DNA of 64,000 nucleotides, taken from the NCBI RefSeq assembly GCF_014212055.1, contig NZ_JACJVO010000008.1, positions 1 through 64,000 on the forward strand, given 5' to 3'. Both the position numbers and the translations under genes were made by a program. The notes under the pieces are model-generated. The model saw nothing but the letters and a program-made list of their open reading frames with translations, ran no database searches and was not told the origin of the DNA. Positions 41,053 to 49,623 of the stretch are shown in pieces (positions within the stretch are counted from its first letter, which is position 1; every line of letters starts with the position of its first letter). Origin of the DNA: Cohnella zeiphila. GTDB taxonomy: Bacteria; Bacillota; Bacilli; Paenibacillales; Paenibacillaceae.

Positions 41053-41083
41053 TACAATGAAGGAGCTGTTGCAAACGGATTCA
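41053..41083 (+). promoter_or_regulatory. Promoter and cre box before the permease gene
   Basis: TACAAT at 41053-41058 is a likely -10, with no clear -35. TGCAAACGGATTCA at 41070-41083 fits the cre consensus at all fixed positions and would lie just downstream of the transcription start, where CcpA acts as a block. It indicates that the second glycan locus has its own carbon-repressed promoter. Confidence 0.7.
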
Positions 41084-41105
41084 ACGGAGATGGGAGAGTC
41101 GAAAC

Positions 41106-41942
41106 ATGACTTTGAGATCGAACGCGCTGCTCCACCGGATCGTCGTCTACCTTCTGCTTTTGCTCGGAAGCGCCGCGTTTATCCTGCCGCTGCTCTGGCT
41201 GCTATCCACCTCGCTCAAAGGGGATATCAATCTGTTCGCCATTCCGCCGGAATGGGTGCCGCACCCGGTTCACTGGGACAACTACAAGAAAGCGGTTCAG
41301 TCGTTCCCTTTCCTGCGCTATACGTGGAACACGGTGCTGATCACCCTGCTGAGCATGCTCGGCGCCATGCTGTCCTCGTCCTTCGTCGCTTATGCTTTCG
41401 CCAGGCTCCGCTGGCCGGGACGGGACATCTGGTTCGTGGTCCTGCTGGCGACGATGATGCTGCCGGCGCAGGTGACGATGATTCCGCTGTTCATCCTGTT
41501 CAAGGAGCTGGGCTGGGTCAATACGTACTTGCCGCTCATCGTGCCGTTTTTCTTCGGAAGCGCTTTTTACATCTTCCTAATGCGGCAGTTTTTCATGACC
41601 ATTCCGAAAGAGCTCAGCGAAGCGGCCAAGATCGACGGCTGCTCGGAAGTGTACGCCTGGTGGCGGATCTTCATTCCGCTGTCGCAGCCCGCTCTGGCCA
41701 CCCTCGGCATCTTCACGTTTACGCTCGTTTGGAACGATTTTCAGGGACCGCTGATTTATTTGAACGATCCGCACAAATTCACGCTGATGCTCGGCCTTCG
41801 CGGCTTCCAGCAGCAGTACGGAACCCGCTGGAACGTCATGATGGCCGCCGCTCTGCTCGTCATGCTGCCGACGCTGGCGCTGTTCTTCTCCTTCCAGCGC
41901 TACTTTATCGAAGGCGTGACGCTGACGGGCGTGAAAGGGTAA
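41106..41942 (+). CDS. Carbohydrate ABC transporter permease, MalG type
   Basis: A 278-residue, six-helix permease (opening VVYLLLLLGSAAFILPLLWLL) with EAA loop EAAKIDGCSEVYAWW and the closing FQRYFIEGVTLTGVKG typical of MalG/AraQ proteins. It belongs with the binding protein at 41997 and the MalF-type permease at 43750. The order is unusual, since the MalG-type gene comes first; the usual order is binding protein, MalF, MalG. No ATPase is linked. Confidence 0.92.
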   Translation: MTLRSNALLHRIVVYLLLLLGSAAFILPLLWLLSTSLKGDINLFAIPPEWVPHPVHWDNYKKAVQSFPFLRYTWNTVLITLLSMLGAMLSSSFVAYAFARLRWPGRDIWFVVLLATMMLPAQVTMIPLFILFKELGWVNTYLPLIVPFFFGSAFYIFLMRQFFMTIPKELSEAAKIDGCSEVYAWWRIFIPLSQPALATLGIFTFTLVWNDFQGPLIYLNDPHKFTLMLGLRGFQQQYGTRWNVMMAAALLVMLPTLALFFSFQRYFIEGVTLTGVKG

Positions 41943-41996
41943 GTGGCGTTCCGATACTCAAAAAATCGATACGAATGTGGGAGGTCCAACGAAACG

Positions 41997-43391
41997 ATGA
42001 ATCAGAAAAAGAGTTTCGCCCTTATGCTTGCGTCCGCATTGACGATCGCCGCGCTGTCGGCCTGCGGCGGCAACAACGACAACGGCGGCGCCAGCCCGTC
42101 CTCGGCGGCCCCAAGCTCGCCCGCGTCTTCGCCGAGCGGCTCTTCCCCGGCGTCTCCGAGCGCCGGTTCGTCCGCTCCGGCGAACGATGAGCCGGTCACG
42201 ATTACCTACTGGCACATTTATACCGACGGTCCGATGAAGGATTTGACGGACCAGCTGCTGGCCGACTTCCATGCCCAGCATCCGAACATTACCGTGCAGC
42301 AGCTCGGCATTAACTTTTTCGACTATTGGACGAAGCTGTCCACGGCCATGGCGGCGGGCAGCGGCCCGGACCTGGCCCTTAACGACACGAGCACGGTGCC
42401 GACCCGCGCCAAGACCGGCGCGATCCTGAGCACGGACGACTTCATTAAGCGGAACGGCGTCAACCTGGACGACTACTTCCCCGTGCTCGTGGACCGGATG
42501 AAGTACGACGGCAAGATGTACGGCATGCCCAACGACACGGACGTGCGCGTCCTGTACTACAACAAGAAGATGTTCCAGGACGCGGGGCTCGACCCGAGCA
42601 AGCCGCCGGCCAATTGGGACGAACTGGAGCAGTACGCGGATAAGCTGACCAAGTGGAACAAGAACAAAATGCTGGACGTCATCGGCTTCTCTCCGGCGCT
42701 CGGCAACCTGCACCTGTGGACGCTGGCCTGGACGAACGGCGGCGACTTCTGGGACGATCAGGGCAACCCGACGTTCAACAAGCCGGAGAACGTGCAAGCG
42801 CTCCAATGGGAGAAGAAGATCCAGGACAAATACGGCGTCAAGGCGATGTCCGCTTTCAACTCGCAGGCGAACGCGCTTGGCTACAGCCCGTTCATCGCCG
42901 GCAAAGCGGCCATGATCGTCGACGTCAACAATCTGTACCAAGACATCAAGACGAGAGCGCCGGACCTCGACTTCGGCGTCGCCCCGGTTCCTTATGCGAA
43001 GACGCCGGCCAGCTGGTCGGCCGGGTTCGACCTCGAGCTGGTCAACAACAAGGACGACAAGCGCGCCGCCGCCGCTTGGGAGCTGATGAAGTATTTAACG
43101 AGCGCGGAAGTGCAGGTCAAGATTCATGAGGCCTCCGGCTCGCTGGTGTCCAATAGGAAGGCGGCGGAAGATCCGAAGTTCATGGAAGACCCGAATTGGA
43201 AAATGATCGTCGACCAGATGTCCGTCTCCCGGTTCGTCGAGTACGAAGAAGCGATGCCGTCGTGGCACGGCAACCTTGACCCGGTCGAGCAGGCGGTGCT
43301 GAACTCGGGCAAGGACCCGCAGCAGGTGCTCGACCAAGCGCAGAAAGACGCCGAGAACGCCGTCGCCAACTTCAAGAAAACGCAAAGCTAA
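41997..43391 (+). CDS. Extracellular sugar-binding lipoprotein, family 1
   Basis: 464 residues from ATG 41997 (GGGAGG 11 to 12 bases upstream). Signal peptide with lipobox ALSAC, then a Ser/Pro/Ala linker of about 45 residues and a family-1 binding domain (VTITYWHIYTDGPMKDL, GKMYGMPNDTDVRVLYYNKKMF, typical of UgpB/MalE relatives). It delivers sugar to the permeases on either side. The in-frame ATG at 41943 would put extra residues before the signal peptide and is not used. A 358-base gap with an inverted repeat separates it from the next permease. Confidence 0.92.
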   Translation: MNQKKSFALMLASALTIAALSACGGNNDNGGASPSSAAPSSPASSPSGSSPASPSAGSSAPANDEPVTITYWHIYTDGPMKDLTDQLLADFHAQHPNITVQQLGINFFDYWTKLSTAMAAGSGPDLALNDTSTVPTRAKTGAILSTDDFIKRNGVNLDDYFPVLVDRMKYDGKMYGMPNDTDVRVLYYNKKMFQDAGLDPSKPPANWDELEQYADKLTKWNKNKMLDVIGFSPALGNLHLWTLAWTNGGDFWDDQGNPTFNKPENVQALQWEKKIQDKYGVKAMSAFNSQANALGYSPFIAGKAAMIVDVNNLYQDIKTRAPDLDFGVAPVPYAKTPASWSAGFDLELVNNKDDKRAAAAWELMKYLTSAEVQVKIHEASGSLVSNRKAAEDPKFMEDPNWKMIVDQMSVSRFVEYEEAMPSWHGNLDPVEQAVLNSGKDPQQVLDQAQKDAENAVANFKKTQS

Positions 43392-43424
43392 AAGCGTGAG
43401 GACGTTCGGTTCAGGGATTTGAAC

Positions 43425-43550
43425 GGGAAATTCTCCCTATATCGCTCATGGCAAGACCATCCGATCCTTGTGAGCCGGAAAACCTCCGCTTCATTTCGAT
43501 CCAATCGCGTCTATAACCGTCCATGAACAAAAATATAGGGAGGTTTTCCC
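43425..43550. repeat. Long inverted repeat between binding-protein and permease genes
   Basis: The arms gggaaattctccctatat (43425-43442) and atatagggaggttttccc (43533-43550) pair at 16 of 18 positions around a 90-base centre, which holds another GGAAAACCTCC copy at about 43479. There is no T-tract after the second arm. The rest of 43392-43749 has no gene. It may be a small palindromic insertion or an mRNA-processing structure. Confidence 0.6.
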
Positions 43551-43749
43551 TTCCAATCGCAAATATCGGAGCCGAAGGCCGGATGGGATGGAGATTTTCC
43601 GGTTCGCGACCGTTCGCCCGGAAGTTCCCGGCTCCGTTCGCCGACAAGCACGTTAGACACCGATGGTCCATTGCGCTCTTGGCGCCGCATCTCGCCGTCT
43701 TTTCTAAAGAACGGCGAGGAATGACGACGAAGGAGAAGGAGGAATCGCC

Positions 43750-44658
43750 GTGCGCGCCCGCCGTCCGATGAAGCTCAGCACGAGAGAGGCACTGAACGGC
43801 TATCTGTTTTTCTCGCCGGGGCTGATCGGGTTCCTCGTGTTTATGGGGTTCCCGATCGCATTTTCGCTCTACCTTAGCTTTACTTCCTACAACATTTACA
43901 GCGCCCCCAAATGGATCGGGCTGCTAAATTACAAGATCCTGTTCACCCAGGATTCGCTGTTCCTCAAAAGTCTTGGCAACACGCTCTATTACGTGGCGTT
44001 CAGCGTTCCGCTGAGCACGGTGCTCGGCATCCTGGTCGCGCTGCTGATGAACCAGAAGGTATGGGGCATTCGGGCGTTCCGCACGATCTTCTTCCTGCCC
44101 AGCGTCGTCTCCGGCGTCGCCGTCGCGCTGCTGTGGCAGTGGATTCTCGACGGCAACTTCGGCCTGCTGAACACATTCCTGTCTCACTTCGGCATCGTCG
44201 GCCCGGGCTGGCTTACCGATGAGGCGTGGTCGAAGCCGTCCATGGTGCTGATGAACCTGTGGGCGGTCGGCGGCACGATGATCGTCTACCTCGCCGGCCT
44301 GCAGGGCGTGCCGAGAAGCTTGTACGAGGCGGCCACGATGGACGGGGCGGGACGGATCCGGCAGTTCTGGAACGTGACGCTTCCGATGCTGACGCCGACG
44401 ATTTTTTTCAACGTCATCATGGGCGTGCTCGGCGGCTTCCAGGTGTTCATTCAAGCCTACATCATGACGGGCGGCGGACCGAACAACTCGACGATGTTCT
44501 ATGCGCTGTATCTGTATAACAAAGCGTTCAAAGATTTGCAGATGGGCTACGCCTCCGCGATGGCTTGGGTGCTGCTGGCCATTACGCTGGTGCTGACGCT
44601 GGTGATTTTCAAGACAAGTACGAAATGGGTGTATTACGAAGGCTCCGACCAGCGATGA
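43750..44658 (+). CDS. Carbohydrate ABC transporter permease, MalF/UgpA type
   Basis: A 302-residue, six-helix permease opening YLFFSPGLIGFLVFMGFPI with EAA loop EAATMDGAGRIRQFW. The start is GTG with AAGGAGG seven bases before it. It completes the importer with genes at 41106 and 41997. Its stop codon overlaps the ATG of the next gene, coupling transport to the exported propeller-like protein. Confidence 0.92.
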   Translation: MRARRPMKLSTREALNGYLFFSPGLIGFLVFMGFPIAFSLYLSFTSYNIYSAPKWIGLLNYKILFTQDSLFLKSLGNTLYYVAFSVPLSTVLGILVALLMNQKVWGIRAFRTIFFLPSVVSGVAVALLWQWILDGNFGLLNTFLSHFGIVGPGWLTDEAWSKPSMVLMNLWAVGGTMIVYLAGLQGVPRSLYEAATMDGAGRIRQFWNVTLPMLTPTIFFNVIMGVLGGFQVFIQAYIMTGGGPNNSTMFYALYLYNKAFKDLQMGYASAMAWVLLAITLVLTLVIFKTSTKWVYYEGSDQR

Positions 44659-47129
44659 AGCCGGCGCGTCCGGGTCCAAAGCCCGCGAGGGCCAAAAGAG
44701 AGGCGGAGAACTTGCGGATGGGCAAACGCGGACGGATCGCGGCAACGCTCTTCGCGGCCGCGCTGCTGATCGCCGTCGCCTGCTGGACCGCCTTCGGGCG
44801 CGGATGGGGCGGCGGCAAGGCTGCGCATGCGGAAGCCGCGGCTGCCTACGGAGCGTGGATCGCGGACGTCCGGGCGCAGACGGTTGCGGGAGAAGAACTG
44901 GAAGGCGGTTCGGCCGGTCACGCCGTCGATGGCTCGGGCATGTCGGGAGCGGAAGCGAAGTCGCAGACGCACGGCAACGGGCCGGGCACGGCATGGGCGG
45001 TCCGGACAAAAGACGGCGAGCGGGCGAGCATCGTATTTGACCTTGGGAGCGTCCAGCCGCTCGGGGAGATGTGGATCTGGAACGGCAACGAACCGGATTC
45101 GGATTCGCCGGAAGGCGGCGGGCCCGGCCGGGGACTGAAAGACGTCTCGATCGAGCTGTCGGCGGATGGAGAAGCATGGACCGAATGGCAAGGCGACGGT
45201 TACCCGTTCCGGTTCGCCCGGGCGGACGGCTCGGACCGGCTGGCGGCGACGAACCTGGATGACGGGCGCCAAAGTCCCGTCCGCTTCGGGGGCGCGTCTG
45301 CCCGATACGTGAGGTTGACTGCGGCGGAAGCGCCGGGCAAGGGCAACTGGATGGCGAACGGGCAAGGCGAAAGAGTCTTCGGCCTGAGCGAGGTGCGCTT
45401 CTACCGCTATGCCCGTGAAGTCGTCTACGGGGGCGCGATCGATCCGATCGGCGCCACGGATTCGGGCGGGGATGCGGCGGTGTCGCATCCGGAGAACGCC
45501 GTCAACGGGTATGGCATGACGGAACCGCTCGGCCGGGAGGACGGCATCGGCGGTCTCCATGACAACGATGCCCGAGCGATGTGGCTTCTGCGCGCCGACC
45601 CTACTGCCGAATCCTGGCTGACGGTCGATCTGGGCGGCACGTATCCGCTGGACGAGATGCGCGTCTGGAACTACGACGGCGCGGGTTCGGACGGTCAGTC
45701 GCAGACCGATCGGGGGCTGCGGGACGTCGCCATCTATTATTCGCTGGACGGAAAAGCATGGACGGAGCTGAAGGGCCGGGGTTACCCGTACCGGCTGGCC
45801 CGGGCGGACGGATCGAAGCGGCTTGCGGCGACGAACCGGGACGGGGGACAAGGGGCGATCGCCTTCGGCGGCGCTTCGGCCCGCTACGTAAAGCTTGTCC
45901 CGCGCGGCGGAGCCGGACAGGGGAATTGGGGAGCGGAGGACGGCGGACAGACGCTGTACGGACTCAGCGAGTTGACTTTTACTTGCGGCTCCGGCGTGGC
46001 CGCCGAGCCCGCGCCGGAATGGACCGGCTTGTTCAGCGGCTACGAGGGCTGGACGGGGGCGGACGGCATTTTCTCGATTCCGCTGGACGGAATGGATCGG
46101 CCGGGATCCGCCACGGGCTCGTCGAAGACGCTGTTCCTGTTCGGAGATACGTTCGTCGGCCATGTGAATCCGGTATCCAAGACGCGGGAGACAGGCGCGA
46201 TCGTGCGCAATTCCGTCGCGCTGCTCGGCGGCGCCAAGCCGGATCCCGGCGCTCTCCGATTCGATTGGGCGCCGAAAACGGCCGATCTCTCGCTGTTCTC
46301 GCCGCATACGCCGAATGCGGCGAAGGAGCCGGGAAGCTGGTACTGGCTGCAGGACGGGGTGGCCCGAAGCGGGAAGCTGACTTTGTTCCCGCTGCTCATG
46401 GCCGCGGATCCGTCGCAGCCGCCGGGCTTTCAGTTCGCGATCCGCGGCGTGGCGCGAATCGAGGTGCCGATCGGCGCGGACGGTCCGGACTACGCGGCCC
46501 AGACGCAAGTCGACGCTCCGCTGTACAAGAAGCTGCCGGACGGCGGCGAGATGGCGTTCGGGGCAGGCATTCTGGACAACACGGCCGAGGCGGGAGCTCC
46601 TTTTCCCGACGGTTATCTGTACACGTACGGCTACAAAACCGAGACGACAGGCGTGAAAAGGCTGCTCGTCGCCAGGGTCCAAGGCGACCGGTTCGACGAT
46701 TTCGCGTCGTGGCGCTTCTGGGATGGCCGGGATTGGTCGGAGCGGATCGAGGATGCGGCGCCGCTGCTGGACGGCGTATCGCCCGAATTAAGCGTGACGC
46801 CGATGCAGGACGGCCGCTGGAACGGGAAGTACCTGCTCGTCTGCGAGAAGGACTCCGTCGGCGGCACCGTGGCCTATTCGGTCGGAGATTCGCCGGCCGG
46901 TCCGTTCGAACCGCTTGTCCCGTTGTACCATACGCCGGAATCGGATGGGGGAGAGGGCGTTATGACCTATAACGCGAAGGCGCACCCCCATCTGTCCGCG
47001 AACGGAGATCTGCTCGTCACGTACAACGTCAATTCGACGAGTCAGACCGCCAACATGGCGGACGCCGATATTTACCGCCCCCGCTGGATCCGCGTTCGCG
47101 AGATCGCGCCGTCCGGCGAGGGGAAGTGA
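44655..47129 (+). CDS. Exported two-discoidin-domain protein with a DUF5005/DUF4185-like propeller domain
   Basis: 824 residues from ATG 44655; ATG 44718 is an alternative start with its own ribosome site. A basic N-terminus and one hydrophobic helix (IAATLFAAALLIAVACW) export or anchor the protein. Two F5/8 type C (discoidin/CBM32-like) domains follow, at about residues 60-250 and 255-440, each ending ARYV-L...LSE. The last 385 residues have the motifs LFLFGDTFVG, YYWLQDG-like YWLQDG and TYNAKAHPHLS. The end domain resembles uncharacterised families with a predicted five-bladed propeller, a fold shared by GH43/GH130-type glycosidases. The family name is by motif recall and needs a profile search. 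A shorter paralogue follows directly. Confidence 0.65.
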   Translation: MKPARPGPKPARAKREAENLRMGKRGRIAATLFAAALLIAVACWTAFGRGWGGGKAAHAEAAAAYGAWIADVRAQTVAGEELEGGSAGHAVDGSGMSGAEAKSQTHGNGPGTAWAVRTKDGERASIVFDLGSVQPLGEMWIWNGNEPDSDSPEGGGPGRGLKDVSIELSADGEAWTEWQGDGYPFRFARADGSDRLAATNLDDGRQSPVRFGGASARYVRLTAAEAPGKGNWMANGQGERVFGLSEVRFYRYAREVVYGGAIDPIGATDSGGDAAVSHPENAVNGYGMTEPLGREDGIGGLHDNDARAMWLLRADPTAESWLTVDLGGTYPLDEMRVWNYDGAGSDGQSQTDRGLRDVAIYYSLDGKAWTELKGRGYPYRLARADGSKRLAATNRDGGQGAIAFGGASARYVKLVPRGGAGQGNWGAEDGGQTLYGLSELTFTCGSGVAAEPAPEWTGLFSGYEGWTGADGIFSIPLDGMDRPGSATGSSKTLFLFGDTFVGHVNPVSKTRETGAIVRNSVALLGGAKPDPGALRFDWAPKTADLSLFSPHTPNAAKEPGSWYWLQDGVARSGKLTLFPLLMAADPSQPPGFQFAIRGVARIEVPIGADGPDYAAQTQVDAPLYKKLPDGGEMAFGAGILDNTAEAGAPFPDGYLYTYGYKTETTGVKRLLVARVQGDRFDDFASWRFWDGRDWSERIEDAAPLLDGVSPELSVTPMQDGRWNGKYLLVCEKDSVGGTVAYSVGDSPAGPFEPLVPLYHTPESDGGEGVMTYNAKAHPHLSANGDLLVTYNVNSTSQTANMADADIYRPRWIRVREIAPSGEGK

Positions 47130-47224
47130 AGGGCGGTCCGGGAAAATAGAAGCTGAGGAGCGACTTCGAGGCAAGGGCGGGTCGGCCCGCGACTCAACGG
47201 ACTTTCGAGGAGGTGCCATAGAGG

Positions 47225-48652
47225 ATGAACGACCCTAAGCTGCAGATGCCGCTTCGGAAGGGAGATCCGCTTCCCGCGCAAAGGCTGCGGGGAGCGGATG
47301 GAGGGGATTGGGACTTTTACGATTTCGGAGCTTCGTATCCGCTCGAATCGGTACGATGGGAGTTCGAGCCGACGGAAGATGAGAGCGGCCGTATGCGAAT
47401 CGAGGGCTCGCTCGACGGCAGGACGTGGCTTCCCTGGACGGCGGAGGTTTCCGGCGCGGGCGCAGTCCGCTCGCCGATCCGCTACGTTCGAATAGCCGGC
47501 GCTGCGGAACGGGAGCCGGCGTTCTTGGCCGGGACCGGACTGGCGGCGGAGCCGGCCGACGAGTGGACGCAGCTGTTCCACCGCCGGGAAGGCTGGTCCG
47601 GCTCGGACGGCATCTATTCGATTCCGCTGAACGGCGTGGAAGCGCCGGGCCGCGCGGCGTCTTCCCGAACGCTGTTCCTGTTCGGGGATACGTTCGTCGG
47701 CTCGGTGGACAGGCAGACGGACGAGCGCGTCGGCTACGCGATGATTAACAATTCAATGGCGCTGCTGGACGGCGACCTTCCGGATCCGGCACGGATTTCC
47801 TTCCGATGGGGCGAACGGGACGGGAAGCCGGCCGGCGCCATCCTTCCGGCGACGCCGCTCGCGCGATCGCATGAAGGCACCTACTATTGGCTGCAGGACG
47901 GCACTTCCGTCGGCGGCAAATTCCACTGCTTCCCGCTCATCGTCGGGCCGAACCCGGATGGGCCGGAAGGCTTCGAGTTTACGGTGCACGGAGTCGCCAT
48001 GGTGTCCGCGCCGATGGGCGAGGACGGCCCTGAGCTGGCCCGGCAGGAGCAGGCGGACACGCCGCTCTACTTCCGCTCCGCCAATGGCCATACGACATAC
48101 TTTGGCGCGGCGATTCTGCCGCTGACGGAAGAGGCGGGGGTGCCGAACCCGGACGGCTACGTCTACATTTACGGCCTTCAGCAGAATGGCGGAACGAAGC
48201 TGGTCGTCGCGCGGGTTCCCGCCGGCGAGCTGGAGCGGACCGACCGCTGGACGTTCTGGAACGGCAGCGCATGGACGGGGCGGAAAGAAGAATGCGAGCC
48301 GGTCGCGCCGGAGACGTCGACCGAGCTGAGCGTAACTCCGCTGTCGGGCGGTTGGCTGGACGGGAAATTCGCGCTCGTTTTTCAGCAAGGGGGGATTCAC
48401 GGCAACCGGGTGGCCGCGTCGATCGGCGAAAGCCCCGTCGGTCCGTTCGGGCCGGCCATCCCGCTGTTCTACTGTTCCGAGCCGGAAGCGGGCAACGGCA
48501 TCTACACCTACAACGCCAAAGCGCACCCGCACTTGTCGCGGCCGGGCGAACTGCTGGCCAGCTACAACGTCAACACGACAAGCTGGGAAGCGCACCGGCT
48601 GCACGGCGGCATTTACCGTCCGAGGTTCATCCGGATTCGACAGATCGTTTAG
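47225..48652 (+). CDS. Cytosolic paralogue of the propeller-like domain (DUF5005/DUF4185-like)
   Basis: A 475-residue protein without signal peptide or membrane helix. Residues 15-100 look like a reduced discoidin-type domain (YDFGASYPLESVRWEFEP, then RSPIRYVRIAG). The remainder aligns by eye with the last 385 residues of the preceding protein: LFLFGDTFVG, YYWLQDG, TYNAKAHPHLS and YNVN are shared. Acidic and histidine residues in these motifs are candidate catalytic residues. AGGAGGT lies 10 bases before the ATG. Having one exported and one internal copy suggests sequential processing of the same glycan on both sides of the membrane. Confidence 0.65.
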   Translation: MNDPKLQMPLRKGDPLPAQRLRGADGGDWDFYDFGASYPLESVRWEFEPTEDESGRMRIEGSLDGRTWLPWTAEVSGAGAVRSPIRYVRIAGAAEREPAFLAGTGLAAEPADEWTQLFHRREGWSGSDGIYSIPLNGVEAPGRAASSRTLFLFGDTFVGSVDRQTDERVGYAMINNSMALLDGDLPDPARISFRWGERDGKPAGAILPATPLARSHEGTYYWLQDGTSVGGKFHCFPLIVGPNPDGPEGFEFTVHGVAMVSAPMGEDGPELARQEQADTPLYFRSANGHTTYFGAAILPLTEEAGVPNPDGYVYIYGLQQNGGTKLVVARVPAGELERTDRWTFWNGSAWTGRKEECEPVAPETSTELSVTPLSGGWLDGKFALVFQQGGIHGNRVAASIGESPVGPFGPAIPLFYCSEPEAGNGIYTYNAKAHPHLSRPGELLASYNVNTTSWEAHRLHGGIYRPRFIRIRQIV

Positions 48653-48672
48653 GGGATGGGAGTGCTGCAACA

Positions 48673-49614
48673 ATGAGAAAATACGCGATCGTCTTCGACG
48701 TCGGCGGCCTGTTCATCAAAGCCGGCGTGCTGGATGAACGGGGCCGGATCGTTCCGGGCACCTATATGATTTATCCTTCCCGGTCGAAGGAGAGCAAGGA
48801 GGAGCTGCTCGGGCATTTCGTCGACCTGGTCAAACAGCAGACGAACCGGATTTTGGCGAAGGCGTTCCGGATCGAGGGGATCGGGTACGCTTTTCCCGGG
48901 CCGTTCGATTACGACAGAGGCATCAGCTATATCCGGGACGTGGACAAATTCGAAGCGATCTATGGCGTGAACTTGCACGACGAGCTGACTCACCGGCTCG
49001 CGCAAGAGGGGGCGTTCGCCGGCAAGCGCGCCCCCGATTTCCGAATCGTGTTCGAGAACGACGCCAATCTGTTCGCGCTGGGCGAATACGAGGTCGGCAA
49101 AGCGTCCCGTTACGCCAAGTCGATCTGTCTGACGATCGGGACAGGGGCCGGCTCGGCGTTCCTGGAGCGGGGCAGGTTGGTCAAGAACCGTTCCGACGTG
49201 CCGGAGAACGGCTGGATCTACAACCAGCCGTTCCGGGACTCGGTCGTGGACGACTATATCTCCAAGCGGGGCATCTTCCGGCTGATGCAGCAAGCCGGGC
49301 TCGACGCCGACGTGTCGGACGTCAAGAGCGCCGCCGACCTGGCGAAAGCCGGAGACGAGCGGGCCGCCGCCGTTTTCCGCCGGTTCGGCGGCATGATCGG
49401 CGAGATGCTGCTGCCGTTTCTCCGGTCGTTCCGGCCGGAAGCGGTAGTCATCGGAGGCCAGATCGTCAAAAGCCAGGAGCTGTTCCTGGACAGCGTCCGG
49501 GAGGCGGTGCGGGATTTTCCGGTCGCGCTCGAGGTGTCCGACGAGACGTCGCTCAGCGCGTTCGCGGGGGTCTCCCGGCTGCTTCGGGAACAGAAGAACG
49601 CCATACGGAAATGA
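48673..49614 (+). CDS. ROK-family protein without the zinc motif
   Basis: A 313-residue actin-fold protein. The phosphate-1 motif is FDVGGLFIKAGV (canonical DxGGT changed to DVGGL), then FENDANLFALGEYE and TIGTGAGSAF. The CxCGxxGCxE zinc-binding motif of typical ROK kinases is absent. It is therefore a divergent sugar kinase or a ROK-fold sensor without DNA-binding domain. ATG 48673 follows GGGAGTGCTGCAACA. The frame is open back to 48271, but that part is a shadow of the previous gene. Confidence 0.8.
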   Translation: MRKYAIVFDVGGLFIKAGVLDERGRIVPGTYMIYPSRSKESKEELLGHFVDLVKQQTNRILAKAFRIEGIGYAFPGPFDYDRGISYIRDVDKFEAIYGVNLHDELTHRLAQEGAFAGKRAPDFRIVFENDANLFALGEYEVGKASRYAKSICLTIGTGAGSAFLERGRLVKNRSDVPENGWIYNQPFRDSVVDDYISKRGIFRLMQQAGLDADVSDVKSAADLAKAGDERAAAVFRRFGGMIGEMLLPFLRSFRPEAVVIGGQIVKSQELFLDSVREAVRDFPVALEVSDETSLSAFAGVSRLLREQKNAIRK

Positions 49615-49623
49615 GGGTGAATC

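Noticed and set aside
48271-48672. N-terminal extension of the ROK protein
   Set aside because: It is a shadow frame of the preceding propeller-like gene; the ROK fold starts at 48673.
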